Assembly (NCBI RefSeq): GCF_003013715.1
Contig: NC_072817.1
Location: 496,001-560,000 of the forward strand
Length of the DNA stretch: 64,000 bases
From: Candidozyma auris
Lineage: Eukaryota; Ascomycota; Pichiomycetes; Serinales; Metschnikowiaceae
Reading direction: 5' to 3'
In this document: positions 40,791 through 52,617 of the stretch, piece by piece
Position numbering within the stretch: position 1 is the stretch's first letter
Layout: the number at the start of each line of letters is the position of its first letter
Notes under the pieces: generated by a model
Seen by the model: only the letters and a program-made list of their open reading frames with translations
Database searches by the model: none
Told to the model about the DNA's origin: nothing
Program-made: the position numbers and the translations under genes

Positions 40791-43700
40791 TTAAGCCTCT
40801 TGGAAAACTTCTTTCAAAAATGCCTCTTCTTCAGCATTATGCATGGCCTTAGAGCCCGCTGCAACGGATGCCGAAGGATCCCTCCCGGCGTATCTCAAAA
40901 CTAAGTTTGCATACTTATCAGTTTGCTTTAAAGTCGTCACCATGCGAGGAGCAACGTAAGAGTACGCGCCCATATTCAAGGGTTCTTCTTGACAGTAGAC
41001 CAAGTCTTCAAGATTAGGGTATTTGTTCAATGTGTCACGTAATTGAGCGAATGGGAAGGGATGCAACTGCTCAAGTTTGATTATCGCAGTGTTCTTATTA
41101 TCAAGTGAGGCACGCTTTTTGTGCAAAGCGGTGTAGACTTGACCAGAACAGAGAACAACTCGACTAATTCCATCTCTTTCATGAATACTCTTACCCAATT
41201 CACGATCTTCGATGATCCATTCAAAATGAGACTCACCTGTAAACTCCTTCAATTCTGATTTCGCCAATGGATGCCTCAACAACTGCTTTGAAAAGAATAA
41301 ACATAATGGCTTTCTAAACTGCCTATGCATTTGACGCCTCAACAAGTGAAATAAGTTAGCTGGTGTTGTTGGGTAGGCGACTTGCATGTTGCAGTCTTGA
41401 TGCAGTCTCTCAAGCTTTTGCTCCGAAGGGAAATAACGAGGATCCTCGTTACACATCTGCAAATACCTCTCGATTCTACCAGAAGAATGTTCCGGGCCTT
41501 GACCGTCGTATCCGTGTGGCAAAGACAAAACTAAACCAGATCTCTGCTTCCATTTTGATTCAGCGCCCGAAATGAATTGATCGACGACTACTTGAGCAGT
41601 GTTTGCGAAATCACCAAACTGAGCTTCCCATTGAACCAACGCATCCGGAGAGAAAAGCGAGTAACCATACTCGAAACTCATTACACCGTACTCGGATAAC
41701 GAAGAATTTGATATGACAAATGGTCCTTGGTCTTCAGACAAGGTGTTGAGAGGAGTGTAAACCTTTTCTGATTCCTGATCGTGTAAAACTGCATGACGTT
41801 GGGAGAACGTTCCTCTTTCGACGTCCTGACCAGAAACTCTCACATGGTAACCCTCCAAACAAAGAGAGCCGAAAGCCAAAGCCTCTCCTGTAGCCCAATC
41901 GATCCCTTCCCCTGTTTCCACGGTCTTCTTTCTGGTGTTCAAAATACGCTTCAAATTTCTGTGAACTTCAAAACCTTTGGGAGTTTCGGAGATGTGTCTG
42001 CCAATGTTCTTCAAAGTCTCTGCATCAACAGCAGTCGGAAGGTGAGGCAATACCTCAGTCGCTAACTCCTTCGGAGACTTAAAATCTTCCCAAGGTGTGG
42101 TCAACCACTCACGTGAAGTCGGTTTGTATTCCTTTGACTTGCCAAAAGACTCCTCTAAAAGATTCCAAACCCACTTTTTGTGCTCATCGATATCCTCCTT
42201 TGTGAAAGTGCCCTCTGAAATCAACTTATCGACATAATAATCGAGAACAGATCTTTTCTCGGCGATCTTCTTGTACATCAAAGGTTGGGTGAAGGATGGC
42301 TGATCGGTTTCATTGTGACCATGCTTTCTATAGCCAACAACATCGATGATAACATCAGAATGAAACGTTGCTCTCCAATCAGCAGCTAAGTTGAACACAA
42401 AAGTAAGAGCTTCGATATCATCAGCATTCACATGGAAGATGGGAGCATTGATGGACTTGGCAATATCCGATGGATATAAAGTGGATCTGGCAAAGCGGGG
42501 GTCTGTGGTGAAACCAATCTGATTGTTGATGATTATATGGACAGTTCCGCCAGTGGAGTAAGCTGGTAAATTGGCAAAGCCCATTGTCTCATAAACAACA
42601 CCTTGACCAGAAAAGGCAGCGTCACCGTGCAACAAAACGCCCATCGCCTTTTTGAATTCCCCCGCATCAGATTTGTACTCTTGTATGGCTCTTGTCTTTC
42701 CTAAAACGACCCCGTCCTCAGCTTCCAAGTGAGAAGGATTGGCGACAAGAGATAAGTTGACATGTTTTCCAGAAGTCGTTGGACGCTTGTAATTCATTCC
42801 CAAGTGATACTTGACGTCCCCAGAGCCCTCGTCTAACTCTTTGGAACCTGTAAACTCGAAAAAGATCGACTCATTTGGCTTCCTAACGACATTGGACAAC
42901 ATGTTTAACCGTCCCCTGTGTGGCATTCCAATAACTATATCCTCTATGCCATGCTCTACAGAAGTATCAATCATCGCTTTCATACCAGGGACGACTGCCT
43001 CTGCTCCTTCGAGTCCAAATCTCTTATCATTAGGAAATTTAGTAGCCAAAAATGACTCAAACGAACAAGACCAGATCAATCTATCTAAGATTTGCCTTTT
43101 TTCGTCTGATGAGTACTTGAAAGGCTGAGGAATCTCAATGCGTTCCCTCAACCAGTCACACTGTTCTTTCGAAGGTATATGAATGTACTCTACACCATAA
43201 GAAGAACAATAAAGTCGCTCACAAGCATCAATAATTTCCCGTAATGTCATTGTTTTTTTGCCGCTTTCAACGAAGCGAGGCAAAATTCCTGGTCCAAGCG
43301 TAATCGACTTATCCATATCGCTTTCAGTGAAGCCATAGTGCTCTAAAGTAAGTTCTTTGGGTAAATCAGGTTGATCGCCGAAAGAGATACCTAAAGGATC
43401 GATCTTGGCCTTCTGGTGGCCACGTACTTGATAAGCACGAACAAGAAGCTGCACTTTCAAGTGAGTAACAACGTCTTCACTATGGCCCCCCGCACCTGGG
43501 TCAAAGCCGACGCCTGCACCACCTGCTGGAGTAGGAATCAACGTTGGTGGAGCGGAGAATGCAGCCGAAGGAGCAACCCCTGAGTCCAAATTCTTGAAGT
43601 AGGCATCCCAAGATACATGAACGGACTTAGGGTCTTGACGCCATGCTTCATACATCTCTTCGATATAATTTGAATTGTTCGACAACACGAATGTGTCAGT

Positions 43701-43838
43701 TGCTAAAGTGCGAGAGAAGCTAACAATTCCAACTCTCGAAGCAACAGCATGTTGTCTAAATTGCACATTGGTCTGAGCCCTCAAAATGTGAGCACAGTTA
43801 CTCGGAGTACGTTTCAAATGTCTGAAAGCGCTAAGCAT
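40791..43838 (-). CDS. KGD1: 2-oxoglutarate dehydrogenase E1 component
   Basis: The thiamine-diphosphate E1 subunit of the mitochondrial alpha-ketoglutarate dehydrogenase complex in the TCA cycle; 1015 residues, against 1014 in Saccharomyces. It begins with a basic presequence ([11 protein letters not shown]). Conserved blocks include [35 protein letters not shown] and [14 protein letters not shown]. The frame upstream of 43838 starts with TTG and is not used. Only one in-frame CTG was found in the half scanned, at a position that is Gln in Saccharomyces. The promoter carries a CCAAT box and TATATA, consistent with respiratory (Hap-type) control. Confidence 0.97.
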   Translation of the reverse strand: MLSAFRHLKRTPSNCAHILRAQTNVQFRQHAVASRVGIVSFSRTLATDTFVLSNNSNYIEEMYEAWRQDPKSVHVSWDAYFKNLDSGVAPSAAFSAPPTLIPTPAGGAGVGFDPGAGGHSEDVVTHLKVQLLVRAYQVRGHQKAKIDPLGISFGDQPDLPKELTLEHYGFTESDMDKSITLGPGILPRFVESGKKTMTLREIIDACERLYCSSYGVEYIHIPSKEQCDWLRERIEIPQPFKYSSDEKRQILDRLIWSCSFESFLATKFPNDKRFGLEGAEAVVPGMKAMIDTSVEHGIEDIVIGMPHRGRLNMLSNVVRKPNESIFFEFTGSKELDEGSGDVKYHLGMNYKRPTTSGKHVNLSLVANPSHLEAEDGVVLGKTRAIQEYKSDAGEFKKAMGVLLHGDAAFSGQGVVYETMGFANLPAYSTGGTVHIIINNQIGFTTDPRFARSTLYPSDIAKSINAPIFHVNADDIEALTFVFNLAADWRATFHSDVIIDVVGYRKHGHNETDQPSFTQPLMYKKIAEKRSVLDYYVDKLISEGTFTKEDIDEHKKWVWNLLEESFGKSKEYKPTSREWLTTPWEDFKSPKELATEVLPHLPTAVDAETLKNIGRHISETPKGFEVHRNLKRILNTRKKTVETGEGIDWATGEALAFGSLCLEGYHVRVSGQDVERGTFSQRHAVLHDQESEKVYTPLNTLSEDQGPFVISNSSLSEYGVMSFEYGYSLFSPDALVQWEAQFGDFANTAQVVVDQFISGAESKWKQRSGLVLSLPHGYDGQGPEHSSGRIERYLQMCNEDPRYFPSEQKLERLHQDCNMQVAYPTTPANLFHLLRRQMHRQFRKPLCLFFSKQLLRHPLAKSELKEFTGESHFEWIIEDRELGKSIHERDGISRVVLCSGQVYTALHKKRASLDNKNTAIIKLEQLHPFPFAQLRDTLNKYPNLEDLVYCQEEPLNMGAYSYVAPRMVTTLKQTDKYANLVLRYAGRDPSASVAAGSKAMHNAEEEAFLKEVFQEA

Positions 43839-44815
43839 GGCAGACAAATAAATTCCAAGGTCAAATGGGGTACTTTGGGGTAATATCTAGAAAAACCCGT
43901 AGGTATAGGAGGGACTTTTTGCTAGTGTGGAAGAGAGTGAGCACTCTATATAAAGGGAAGAGGGTGCTGCATCTTAGCTCCACTCGCTAACTGTCTCCAC
44001 GTTCCGACATCCCCGGGACAGACGTAGGTTCGTTGAATTTACCCATAATTTTTAACTAAAAAAGGGGAGAGTAGATGACCACCACCCATGATGCATATGC
44101 AACTGGCTCACGTTTGCTTTTGTTCCCTCACTGCAAAAGTTTTCGAGGAATTCCCCGAAGGCATACGAAATCACTGTAGCACTGCACGCTGATTGGCCAT
44201 CCCGGAGTTTTGCTGCGAGGCAATTAGTGGGTACCTTCTCATCATACCGCGAAAGTGTGTCAATCTTCGAATGGATACTTTTCAAATCTACATCTTCATT
44301 TGTTAACGTCTGTGTATTCCTCCTAATTCCGTTTAAATTAAGATCATTATATTCACTTATGATTGCTAGTGATCAAACAAAGTTTCCTCGGAGTCATTCG
44401 GTGTGTAAGACCGGTATTCACACCTCGTATGCAGTTTGACTTCCCCTCGACATGCAAGTCTTGCTTGGGCAGAGGTAGTATATAAGAGCTAGATTGTGAT
44501 ATGATCCTCAAGCAATTGACTCCTGCAATGTGAGTCAAACCTACTACAGCCTACCCTTCAGAAAAATCTATCTCTAACCTTTACTGTTATTTTTAGTCTT
44601 TTTTTTTTTTTGTACGAAAACGTAACAGGAAATAGAAGAGACAAACTAGATGAGGAAAAAGGACAAAGATCATGTCTACTTTTGAGAATCAACTCCTGAA
44701 GTGTTATCATGACAATTTTACGTAGCGCAACAAAGCCTTGCGTCGTGTTAGATGTCGAGATTAAAAGCACTGGGGTGTGACATGTCTGACAATTCTATTT
44801 ATTTACAACAGGTGA
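43839..44815 (-). promoter_or_regulatory. KGD1 promoter region with CCAAT box
   Basis: About 980 bases between KGD1 and PAM17, both on the minus strand. On the minus strand it holds TGGCCAATCA (44189-44198) and a TATATA-type box at 43947-43954, about 110 bases before the ATG. A TGAGTCA lies at 44531-44537. No supported gene; the 60-77-codon ORFs here are unrecognised. Confidence 0.6.
44189..44198 (-). promoter_or_regulatory. CCAAT-box 10-mer TGGCCAATCA upstream of KGD1
   Basis: Reads TGGCCAATCA on the KGD1 sense strand about 350 bases before its ATG. The identical 10-mer precedes CCP1 at 50165-50174. CCAAT is the Hap2/3/5 core, and both genes are classic Hap4 targets in Saccharomyces. Confidence 0.55.
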
Positions 44816-45430
44816 CTAAATGAACTCCTGAGCTTTCCTTCTGTAAGCGTTGCAATCTCTCAACCATTGCCTGTAGGTTTTTAATGAGTATATCCTTTCA
44901 CCATAGTAGTCAGGAACAGGATTCGAAAAAGATTGTGACGAAGGGTCAACTCTGTAGCGTTTAATTCTCCGCAAAAATAGTTCTTCCTTGGCTTTAAATT
45001 GAGGTAACACGGAGCGTCGAGATAAGTTGAAGACAGCGGTACCAAGGAAAGGGCCCAAAAGATAGCCTGCAGCACCACCTAACAAAACCAAACCGCCCAT
45101 GACAATCACGGCATCAATTCCAAATATGGGCTTCTCGAGATCAATCTCGACATTCCCTAAATACTCTAACGTCGCAAATCCCGACAAGCCAGCCGTAAGT
45201 ATTGATGCTGAGGTATTCAATACCTTGTTCTGTCTTCTCAACTTAAAGAAGTCTACCCAGTTCATTTGCAAATGCGTTGACGTTGAATTTGATCTCAGCG
45301 GGGTTCTAACAAACACACGGCATTTTGGCATCCGAATCGTGTTCATGAATGAAGGCTGCGCCCTGATACCGACTTTTCCAAAGAGCATACTTCTTCCAGT
45401 TTTATTCTTGGTGAGAAAGCTCAATTTCAT
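44816..45430 (-). CDS. PAM17: Presequence translocase-associated motor subunit Pam17
   Basis: A 204-residue mitochondrial inner-membrane protein that organises the TIM23 import motor. It has a long basic presequence (about the first 45 residues), the conserved MNWVDFFKLRR block, two membrane helices (about 72-90 and 108-128, the second Gly-rich) and a matrix-facing basic C-terminus ending in the conserved Tyr-rich segment. Length agrees with the 197-residue Saccharomyces protein. The start at 45430 is an ATG; a second ATG 14 codons in is possible. Divergent from STH1. Confidence 0.9.
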   Translation of the reverse strand: MKLSFLTKNKTGRSMLFGKVGIRAQPSFMNTIRMPKCRVFVRTPLRSNSTSTHLQMNWVDFFKLRRQNKVLNTSASILTAGLSGFATLEYLGNVEIDLEKPIFGIDAVIVMGGLVLLGGAAGYLLGPFLGTAVFNLSRRSVLPQFKAKEELFLRRIKRYRVDPSSQSFSNPVPDYYGERIYSLKTYRQWLRDCNAYRRKAQEFI

Positions 45431-46273
45431 AGAAGCATTGCTTTGTGCAGTATGGTGTCACCCGTAAGAAGACGCTCAACAATATGGATCTTTTTTAGCC
45501 TGTGTCGAATTACTAAATAGACATGAAAATGAAGATTTGACGGATTCAATCCGAGCATATAGTAGCTTGCATTCGAAGTTGGAAATCATGCACACTCAAC
45601 TACGAAGCACACCCATGTTTGTGACAAGTACAGAATCGAAATTGGTCATTATGCCAGACTAAATCTACTGACGGCAACTTGAGAGGTTTTCAAATGCTTT
45701 GACGATATAGTCAGTCTACGCTAGTGATGCGTATTCTAGGTCATTGGCCTTCTTCCGCTTCTGTGGCACTCACATCTTGATCAAAATTTGCTTCGCCATC
45801 CAGCCATCAACTCATGAAAAACGCTTATTTTGCTATTAAGGGTACCAATATAATCATCAAACAGGTTGCACACTAGAACCTTCCCTAGATAATGAAACTT
45901 CCAGCCACAAAATCGTGTCAACTTTAAATGAAGAGAGGTGAATCTTTAACGAGAAATCAACATTTTTTACTCAGCTCTTAATTTCTTTCGCTCGAGATTC
46001 ACTCAAGATAATAGTAAAGTTGTAGAGCCGTGGATTCATGCTAGTATTGTATAATGGGGTGCATATAAGCTATCTGCGATTAACAACAAAACGAAGTAAA
46101 AAAAAAAAAAAAAACCCTCACCAACCTCTACTAGTTCAACGTTCCACGCACTGAACAAAAATAATCAAGCGAAATAATCACAATTTCTTGCAGCGCTGAC
46201 CACATACCCATCAGACTGAATTATTAGTGAGCCTGCATAGCTTGCTTGAGAATTAGAAAGTCAAACGAGACTA
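45431..46273. other. Divergent PAM17-STH1 spacer
   Basis: About 840 bases with no supported gene. A run of 17 A (46098-46114) lies 160 bases before the STH1 ATG. Confidence 0.5.
46098..46114 (+). repeat. Poly(A) run upstream of STH1
   Basis: Seventeen consecutive A in the STH1 promoter, a typical nucleosome-excluding tract. Confidence 0.8.
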
Positions 46274-49200
46274 ATGAGTGCCACTTTGTTTGAGGACCAG
46301 GGATTCAAAGCTTCAAACGGGGGCTTCCAAGAAGACACTTTATTAAAAAATGATGACTACACTGAAAAGTCTATGGAGGAGTCTATCAATATTCCAAGGT
46401 CTACACAAGAGTTGAATGATTTGCTTTCCCGCTATCAACAGCTTCTCCAGTTCTCGCATGACGCTAGGGAGAAACACCAGGCGTATGCAAAACTAGCAGA
46501 ACTGCTGCAGCAGCATGATATTGATGATTTCGATGCCGCTAACTTTGCAGATCCTTACGAGAAGGACATCCTTGCAATTGAGAAATGCCTACAGCAAATA
46601 AGTGCCGAATGTGAAAGGATCTCCGACGAAGAAGATAAGCTTCATAAAGAACTTATGCTGTCACTTAAAGGAGTTTCAAATGATGACCAAATAGATTTTG
46701 ACTTGTTATCAAAGCAACTTGCAAGTCTTCACGTGCTTCTGAAGAATCTCGATTTACCTCAAGCACTTCAAACCGTTCTCGATGTGCAAGACGTTGAATC
46801 AGAAAACCGCGCTTTCGATACAGAAATGCTAGCTCAGGAAATCATTGAGCACTTTTTTAAAGTGTCACTGCTGGACGAACTTGAAACATTTCCTGATCGC
46901 ATGAAATCTCTTGGTCTTATTCCAACACCATCTGATTCTCTGTCAGCTTCCATTGGTGCTTTCTCCCAAGAGAATTCTATTGGACACAAAGTGGCCTGCA
47001 GAATTCACGATTTAGAGAATCTACCAGTCAATTTAGGTACACTAGAAGCTCATACTTGCCAAAGCACCGAAGAAATCCATGATGACTTGAAGATTCGCGC
47101 CTTGATTGAATTAAAGGCTCTTCTGTTGATGGCTATCCAGAAAAAATTTAAGAATGCCATTTTTAGGAAGATGTCATTAACTGCTCACTATGACTCTCCT
47201 GTTTTAAAAAATAATACACTTGTTTTGCAAGGAAGACGCGGATTCTATATCAGAGAAAAAATCGAACAACCGAATCCAGAACTATTGGCTCTGCAGCTAG
47301 AAACCACGTTCAAGTTGGAGGCCGATGCGAAGAGGCATAAACTTCAAGTCGACAAGATCAACCGAATTTTAGACAATACGAAGGTTGCTAATGAACTTAA
47401 GATAAACCGAATCAACAAGAAGTTGGTTTTGGCAAGGTTCATCAACAACTTGCACAACACTACTGAAAAAGAAGAATCAAAAAAAATGGAAAAAACAGCA
47501 AAGCAACGTTTGCAAGCGTTGAAGGCAAACGATGAGGAGGCATACATCAAGCTATTAGACCAAACTAAGGACCATAGAATTACCCACTTATTGAAACAGA
47601 CCAACAGCTTTTTGGACTCCCTCGCCAAGGCTGTCAAGGTTCAGCAGGCGGAACAGGATGAAGCAGATGTAGTTGCTGAAGATACTGTTGATGAGTTGCG
47701 TGAGAAAATTGATTACTATCAAGTTGCTCATCGCATAAAGGAGGATGTCAGGGTTCAACCTTCGATTTTAGTCGGCGGAACATTAAAGGAATATCAGATC
47801 AAGGGCTTGCAATGGATGGTTTCGTTGTACAACAACAAATTAAATGGCATTCTTGCTGACGAAATGGGTTTAGGTAAAACCATTCAGTCTATCTCGCTTA
47901 TTACGTATCTCATAGAAAAGAAGGGCGAAGATAAGTTTTTGGTCATCGTGCCATTATCTACAATAACCAACTGGGCACTAGAGTTTGAAAAGTGGGCACC
48001 TTCGGTCAAGGTTATCGTTTTTAAAGGATCTCCGCAGCAAAGAAAAGAGTTGCTGTTTGACATCAGAATGGGTAACTTTCAGGTCATCTTAACAACCTAT
48101 GAATATATCATAAAAGAGAGGCCAATGTTATCACGATTCCACTATTCGCACATGATCATTGATGAGGGCCACAGAATGAAAAATGCTCAGTCAAAATTAT
48201 CGCTCACTTTGAAACAGTACTACAGGACAAAAAATCGACTCATTCTTACAGGTACTCCATTGCAGAATAATCTTCCTGAGTTATGGGCATTGCTCAATTT
48301 CGTTCTACCCAAAATTTTCAACTCGGTCAAATCTTTTGACGAATGGTTTAACACCCCCTTTGCTAATACTGGGTCTCAGGAGAAGATCGAGCTCACCGAA
48401 GAAGAGAGTTTATTGGTCATTCGCAGGTTGCACAAAGTATTAAGACCATTTTTATTGAGAAGATTGAAAAAAGATGTTGAAAAAGATTTACCTGACAAAG
48501 TGGAAAAGGTATTGAAATGTAACTTGTCTGGCTTGCAACATATACTTTACCAACAGATGGTCAAGCATAACGCTCTATTCGTGGGATCCCAAACCACTGG
48601 AACCAACAATAAGTCTGGTATCAAAGGTTTGAATAATCAGGTCATGCAGTTGAGAAAAATTTGTAACCATCCCTTCGTATTCGAGGAGGTAGAAGATGTT
48701 TTGAACTCGTCTCGTCTTACAAATGATTTATTATGGAGAACGTCTGGTAAGTTCGAATTATTGGACAGAGTTTTACCAAAATTCAAAGCCAGTGGCCATA
48801 AGGTCTTGATTTTCTTCCAGATGACTTCGGTGATGAATATTTTTGAAGACTTCTTACGTCTCAAAGATATGCGTTACTTGAGATTGGATGGTGCCACCAA
48901 AGCGGAAGACAGACAGGATATGTTGAAAGCATTCAATAAGCCTGACTCGGACTATTTCTGTTTTCTCTTGTCGACTAGGGCTGGTGGATTAGGTTTGAAT
49001 TTGCAGAGTGCTGATACAGTGATTATTTTCGACACTGATTGGAACCCACACCAGGATTTGCAAGCCCAAGACCGAGCTCACAGAATTGGGCAGAAAAATG
49101 AAGTCCGTATTCTTCGTTTGATTTCAAATGACTCGATTGAGGAATTCATTCTTGAAAGAGCCCATCAAAAATTGGATATTGACGGTAAGGTTATTCAAGC

Positions 49201-50089
49201 AGGTAAGTTCGATAACAAGTCGACAGCTGAGGAGCAGGAAGAATTTTTGAGGCGTTTGCTCGATGCTGAGCAAGGTGACAAGGAGAATGAAGAGAATGAT
49301 TCCTTAAATGACGACGAATTGAATGATGTTTTGGCCCGAAGTGAAGATGAAAAAATCTTGTTCACAAAGATGGACGCCGAAAGGATTGCCAGAGAGAAAA
49401 TGGAGGCACGACTGGGTGGTTTTACCAATCGATTGATTACAAAGGAGGAGCTTCCTGAAGTGTTCAAAGAGGACATTTCACATCACTTCGATAAGGATAC
49501 TAAGGAGTTATCTCGAATGCGTGAAAAGAAGAAGGTAAAGTACGATGATGGTTTGACTGAGGAACAATGGCTCATGGCAATGGATGATGACAATGACACC
49601 GTTGAAGATGCCATACGTCGAAAGGAGGAGAAGCGAGCCCGCAGAAAGAGGAAAGCTTCTCGTGTGGGGCTGGAAGATGCCGAGGACATCAACGACTTTG
49701 AGGACGAGTCAGAGGGTGAAAGGAAGCGCCTGCGTCAGGATGGGTTGCCAAGCGAAGCACAGAATGGCGATGATGGGCTTTCTTCAAAATGTTTATCTGT
49801 TCTTGACCACATTCAAAATATGGAATCTGAACGTGACGGACACGCAGTGGCAGAAATTTTCATGAAGCTACCTTCCAAAAAACTCTACGCTGATTATTAC
49901 AAGGTGATAAAGAAACCAACTGCAATAAGCCAAATTCGAAAGCGTGTTTCGCAGGATAGATATGATACATTCGAGGCGTTTTTGGATGAACTCAAACTCA
50001 TGTGTTCCAACGCAAAAGTTTATAATGAAGAAGGCTCTTGGGTGTACCAGGACGCGGAAGAGATAGAGTCTTTCATAGAAGGGCTCTAA
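46274..50089 (+). CDS. STH1: RSC chromatin-remodelling ATPase Sth1
   Basis: A 1271-residue Snf2-family ATPase. The order is an N-terminal helical region, an HSA/post-HSA segment (about 340-440), helicase lobe 1 with DEMGLGKT (near 529) and the DEGH box, helicase lobe 2 with the LSTRAGGLGLNLQ and AQDRAHRIGQ motifs, a SnAC-like acidic region, and a C-terminal bromodomain (about 1172-1265, YADYYKVIKKP). Overall length, near-identity through the ATPase and the immediate bromodomain identify Sth1, the essential RSC motor, rather than the longer Snf2. Two adjacent CTG codons near residues 77-78 would become Ser-Ser under the alternative code. Confidence 0.95.
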   Translation: MSATLFEDQGFKASNGGFQEDTLLKNDDYTEKSMEESINIPRSTQELNDLLSRYQQLLQFSHDAREKHQAYAKLAELLQQHDIDDFDAANFADPYEKDILAIEKCLQQISAECERISDEEDKLHKELMLSLKGVSNDDQIDFDLLSKQLASLHVLLKNLDLPQALQTVLDVQDVESENRAFDTEMLAQEIIEHFFKVSLLDELETFPDRMKSLGLIPTPSDSLSASIGAFSQENSIGHKVACRIHDLENLPVNLGTLEAHTCQSTEEIHDDLKIRALIELKALLLMAIQKKFKNAIFRKMSLTAHYDSPVLKNNTLVLQGRRGFYIREKIEQPNPELLALQLETTFKLEADAKRHKLQVDKINRILDNTKVANELKINRINKKLVLARFINNLHNTTEKEESKKMEKTAKQRLQALKANDEEAYIKLLDQTKDHRITHLLKQTNSFLDSLAKAVKVQQAEQDEADVVAEDTVDELREKIDYYQVAHRIKEDVRVQPSILVGGTLKEYQIKGLQWMVSLYNNKLNGILADEMGLGKTIQSISLITYLIEKKGEDKFLVIVPLSTITNWALEFEKWAPSVKVIVFKGSPQQRKELLFDIRMGNFQVILTTYEYIIKERPMLSRFHYSHMIIDEGHRMKNAQSKLSLTLKQYYRTKNRLILTGTPLQNNLPELWALLNFVLPKIFNSVKSFDEWFNTPFANTGSQEKIELTEEESLLVIRRLHKVLRPFLLRRLKKDVEKDLPDKVEKVLKCNLSGLQHILYQQMVKHNALFVGSQTTGTNNKSGIKGLNNQVMQLRKICNHPFVFEEVEDVLNSSRLTNDLLWRTSGKFELLDRVLPKFKASGHKVLIFFQMTSVMNIFEDFLRLKDMRYLRLDGATKAEDRQDMLKAFNKPDSDYFCFLLSTRAGGLGLNLQSADTVIIFDTDWNPHQDLQAQDRAHRIGQKNEVRILRLISNDSIEEFILERAHQKLDIDGKVIQAGKFDNKSTAEEQEEFLRRLLDAEQGDKENEENDSLNDDELNDVLARSEDEKILFTKMDAERIAREKMEARLGGFTNRLITKEELPEVFKEDISHHFDKDTKELSRMREKKKVKYDDGLTEEQWLMAMDDDNDTVEDAIRRKEEKRARRKRKASRVGLEDAEDINDFEDESEGERKRLRQDGLPSEAQNGDDGLSSKCLSVLDHIQNMESERDGHAVAEIFMKLPSKKLYADYYKVIKKPTAISQIRKRVSQDRYDTFEAFLDELKLMCSNAKVYNEEGSWVYQDAEEIESFIEGL

Positions 50090-50669
50090 TTCTGAATAAG
50101 CATGCGTGTCCAAAATTATGTCTGAATTAGGACAGATGAATAAGTTACGAGGAATTTGTTTCTTGGCCAATCACGTATGTCAGAAATCCGGCTTACTACT
50201 TTCCTACATAGTGCGCGGGCTCACAATACACAGTCTATCACCTTTGTGGCATGGATCTTTAAGCAACGATTACCTGAAGCGATATCGGAAACAATCATGA
50301 CCAAGATCTCCCATCTGTTAGGAAGTTAGTAAAATTTCTCATCTCTCATTTTATGACCTCTAAAAGCGTCAAGTACTCAAGACGCTCGTTGGCTTCTTTT
50401 TGCAGATTGTGGAGTACAGGGGTATCGCTGCAAGATCCGCCAGTATTGCATAGTCGTTTCTCCACGTCTGAAAACAGCATGAAGCCTAGTACCAAATTGT
50501 CTGACAAATTCCATAGCGCCACGAAGACGTTCTGTACCGTAAAGTCTATCGCGTCCACATGCTATAAAAACTAACGTTTCCCCTCAATTCTTTAGACAAT
50601 TTGTTGTTTCTACAATACGTTTCCTTTTCTTTTAGAACAATCCAGTTGATTAATTGTTCATTAAAAAAA
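50090..50669. promoter_or_regulatory. CCP1 upstream region
   Basis: Holds TGGCCAATCA (50165-50174) and a TATAAAAA-type box at about 50564, roughly 105 bases before the CCP1 ATG. A minus-strand frame of 70 codons (50346-50558) starts with ATG and is followed by TACTAAC on that strand (50331-50325), but has no recognisable product. Confidence 0.45.
50165..50174 (+). promoter_or_regulatory. CCAAT-box 10-mer TGGCCAATCA upstream of CCP1
   Basis: Identical in sequence and gene-relative orientation to the KGD1 site. It lies about 500 bases before the CCP1 ATG. Confidence 0.5.
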
Positions 50670-51740
50670 ATGGCAACCATCACAACTCGTACAATCTGGG
50701 GCTCGAGAAGTAAGTTGTTCACTGCTTTGGCAGGTGCTACTACAGTTGGTTTTGGTACTGCCGGCGCTCTCTATTTGTGGGAAAACAACACCAAAGGTAA
50801 ATTAAACAAGAATTCCCCTAACCCAAGGAATAGCTTAAAATTCTTTGCAGCTGCCTCTCCTGCTCAATTGGCTAGCGTCTACAATGACAAAACTGAGAAG
50901 GATTTTCAGGAAGTTTACAATGCAATCGCTCAGAAGGTACAGGATGAGGATGACGCTGACGATGGAGCTGGAAGGTATGGTTTGTTGTGCCGTTTGGCGT
51001 GGCACAGCTCCGGCACTTACGATAAGAATAAAAAAACGGGTGGCTCGTACAATGGCTCCATGATATATGCTCCAGAATCGTTGGATCCCGAAAATGCTGG
51101 TTTAGACGCGGGAAGAGACTTCCTTAATGAATTTCACTACGAGTTTCCATGGATTAGTAGAGGTGATTTATGGACATTAGGTGGTGTGGTAGCTATTCAA
51201 GAGGCTGGTGGCCCTAAGATCAAGTGGAGACCAGGAAGAGTCGATTGCTCTAAAGCAGAAAAGGAGAAAATCCCAGAGAATGGTAATTTGCCTGACGCTT
51301 CACAGGAACTGGGTGCCTATGTTCGTAAGATCTTCGGCAGGTTGGGTTTCGACGACAGAGAGACCGTCGCATTGATAGGTGCTCACGCTTTGGGTAAGTG
51401 CCACACTTACAGATCGGGCTATGACGGTCCATGGGGCCCATCGCCTAATATGTTCACCAACGACTTTTTTGTGAGATTGTTGCAAAAATGGCACATTCGT
51501 CAGTGGGATGGTAAGAGGCAATACCAGGATGATGAAACGAATTCTTTCATGATGTTACCTACAGACATGGTTTTGAAGGAGGACAACAAGTTCCTCAAGT
51601 ATGTTAAGCTCTATGCTGCTGACCAGGACTTGTTCTTTGCGGATTTCTCAAAGGCCTTTACTAAGTTGCTCGAGAATGGTATTGAATTTGCCAAAGACAC
51701 TCCTTACTACGAGTTCAAAACTTTGGAAGAGCAGGAGTAA
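50670..51740 (+). CDS. CCP1: Cytochrome c peroxidase, mitochondrial intermembrane space
   Basis: A 356-residue haem peroxidase that reduces H2O2 with electrons from cytochrome c. It has a bipartite presequence: a basic start, then a hydrophobic Ala/Gly-rich segment (about 14-34) for inner-membrane sorting. Distal residues are R108, W111 and H112 ([11 protein letters not shown]), the proximal haem ligand is H239 (GAHALGKCH), and W255 sits 16 residues later, matching the electron-transfer Trp191 of the Saccharomyces enzyme. An upstream extension of the frame begins with TTG; 50670 is the first ATG and follows an A-rich leader. Confidence 0.96.
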   Translation: MATITTRTIWGSRSKLFTALAGATTVGFGTAGALYLWENNTKGKLNKNSPNPRNSLKFFAAASPAQLASVYNDKTEKDFQEVYNAIAQKVQDEDDADDGAGRYGLLCRLAWHSSGTYDKNKKTGGSYNGSMIYAPESLDPENAGLDAGRDFLNEFHYEFPWISRGDLWTLGGVVAIQEAGGPKIKWRPGRVDCSKAEKEKIPENGNLPDASQELGAYVRKIFGRLGFDDRETVALIGAHALGKCHTYRSGYDGPWGPSPNMFTNDFFVRLLQKWHIRQWDGKRQYQDDETNSFMMLPTDMVLKEDNKFLKYVKLYAADQDLFFADFSKAFTKLLENGIEFAKDTPYYEFKTLEEQE

Positions 51741-52617
51741 GGATTGATTCAGTAATTCTATAGTCCAGCCACTCGGCCAAATTATGACAAGTCAATTGCG
51801 TCGATACATAGATATCGAGATAATAACCCTTGCATTCATCATGTAGATTAATCAAAATTGTGCAACCCGATCGGAATCATCTTACAGATACGGCGAGGCT
51901 GACTTGGGAGCCAGAAAGGTACAAAATGGCATGGTAATGTACGGTCGACATTACCTCAGTCATTAAAGCAATTTTATCTAAGTGAACGTGAGTGAGACCT
52001 CTGCTACTTCTCCTTGTTCTTGAAAAAGGAAAAATCTTTTATACAATTCCAGATACAAGAGAATACAACAGAGTGTAGATGGAACGAAGAAAACAAGAGA
52101 TTTGTTGGCTACATTGCCTTCGGCAACCAAAAGTACGAAGAAATAAGAACCGCCTGATTCTACTATGACTGCTTGAATCTGCGAAGTCTACAACGAGCTA
52201 AATATTTCGAATTGGGCTGCGATATCACACACCACATCACTTGATGGACCCAAGGCTTCAGACACTGTGTGTGGCAGCATTTCACATAATCAAAGCTTGT
52301 GGATGCAAAATTAGCCTTTATAAAGAATACCTCTTCGTAAATGAAGCTGTGAATAATACCTTAAAATTTTTTCTTATCGTTTTAGCTTAACATTCACAAT
52401 TTGTTGAAGTTACAAAGAGGCTGGAAATACTTATTGGAGATTAGGTATAAAAAACCAGTCACATTTGCAGCCCTTAAAAGTGCGCTTATGCGTAAATCAA
52501 GTCACTGCGCTCGCACCAGTTCTACAGCGAGACTACTGCATACAAATGGAACGTACTAGCTAGACATTTTTTTCTCCCATTTTTCATTCTACTCAGCTCT
52601 CTCTTTTGCATTCAACG
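51741..52617. promoter_or_regulatory. RPL9 upstream region
   Basis: About 880 bases with no supported gene or RNA. A TATAAAA box lies at about 52446, and a pyrimidine-rich leader directly precedes the RPL9 start, typical of ribosomal protein genes. Confidence 0.45.
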
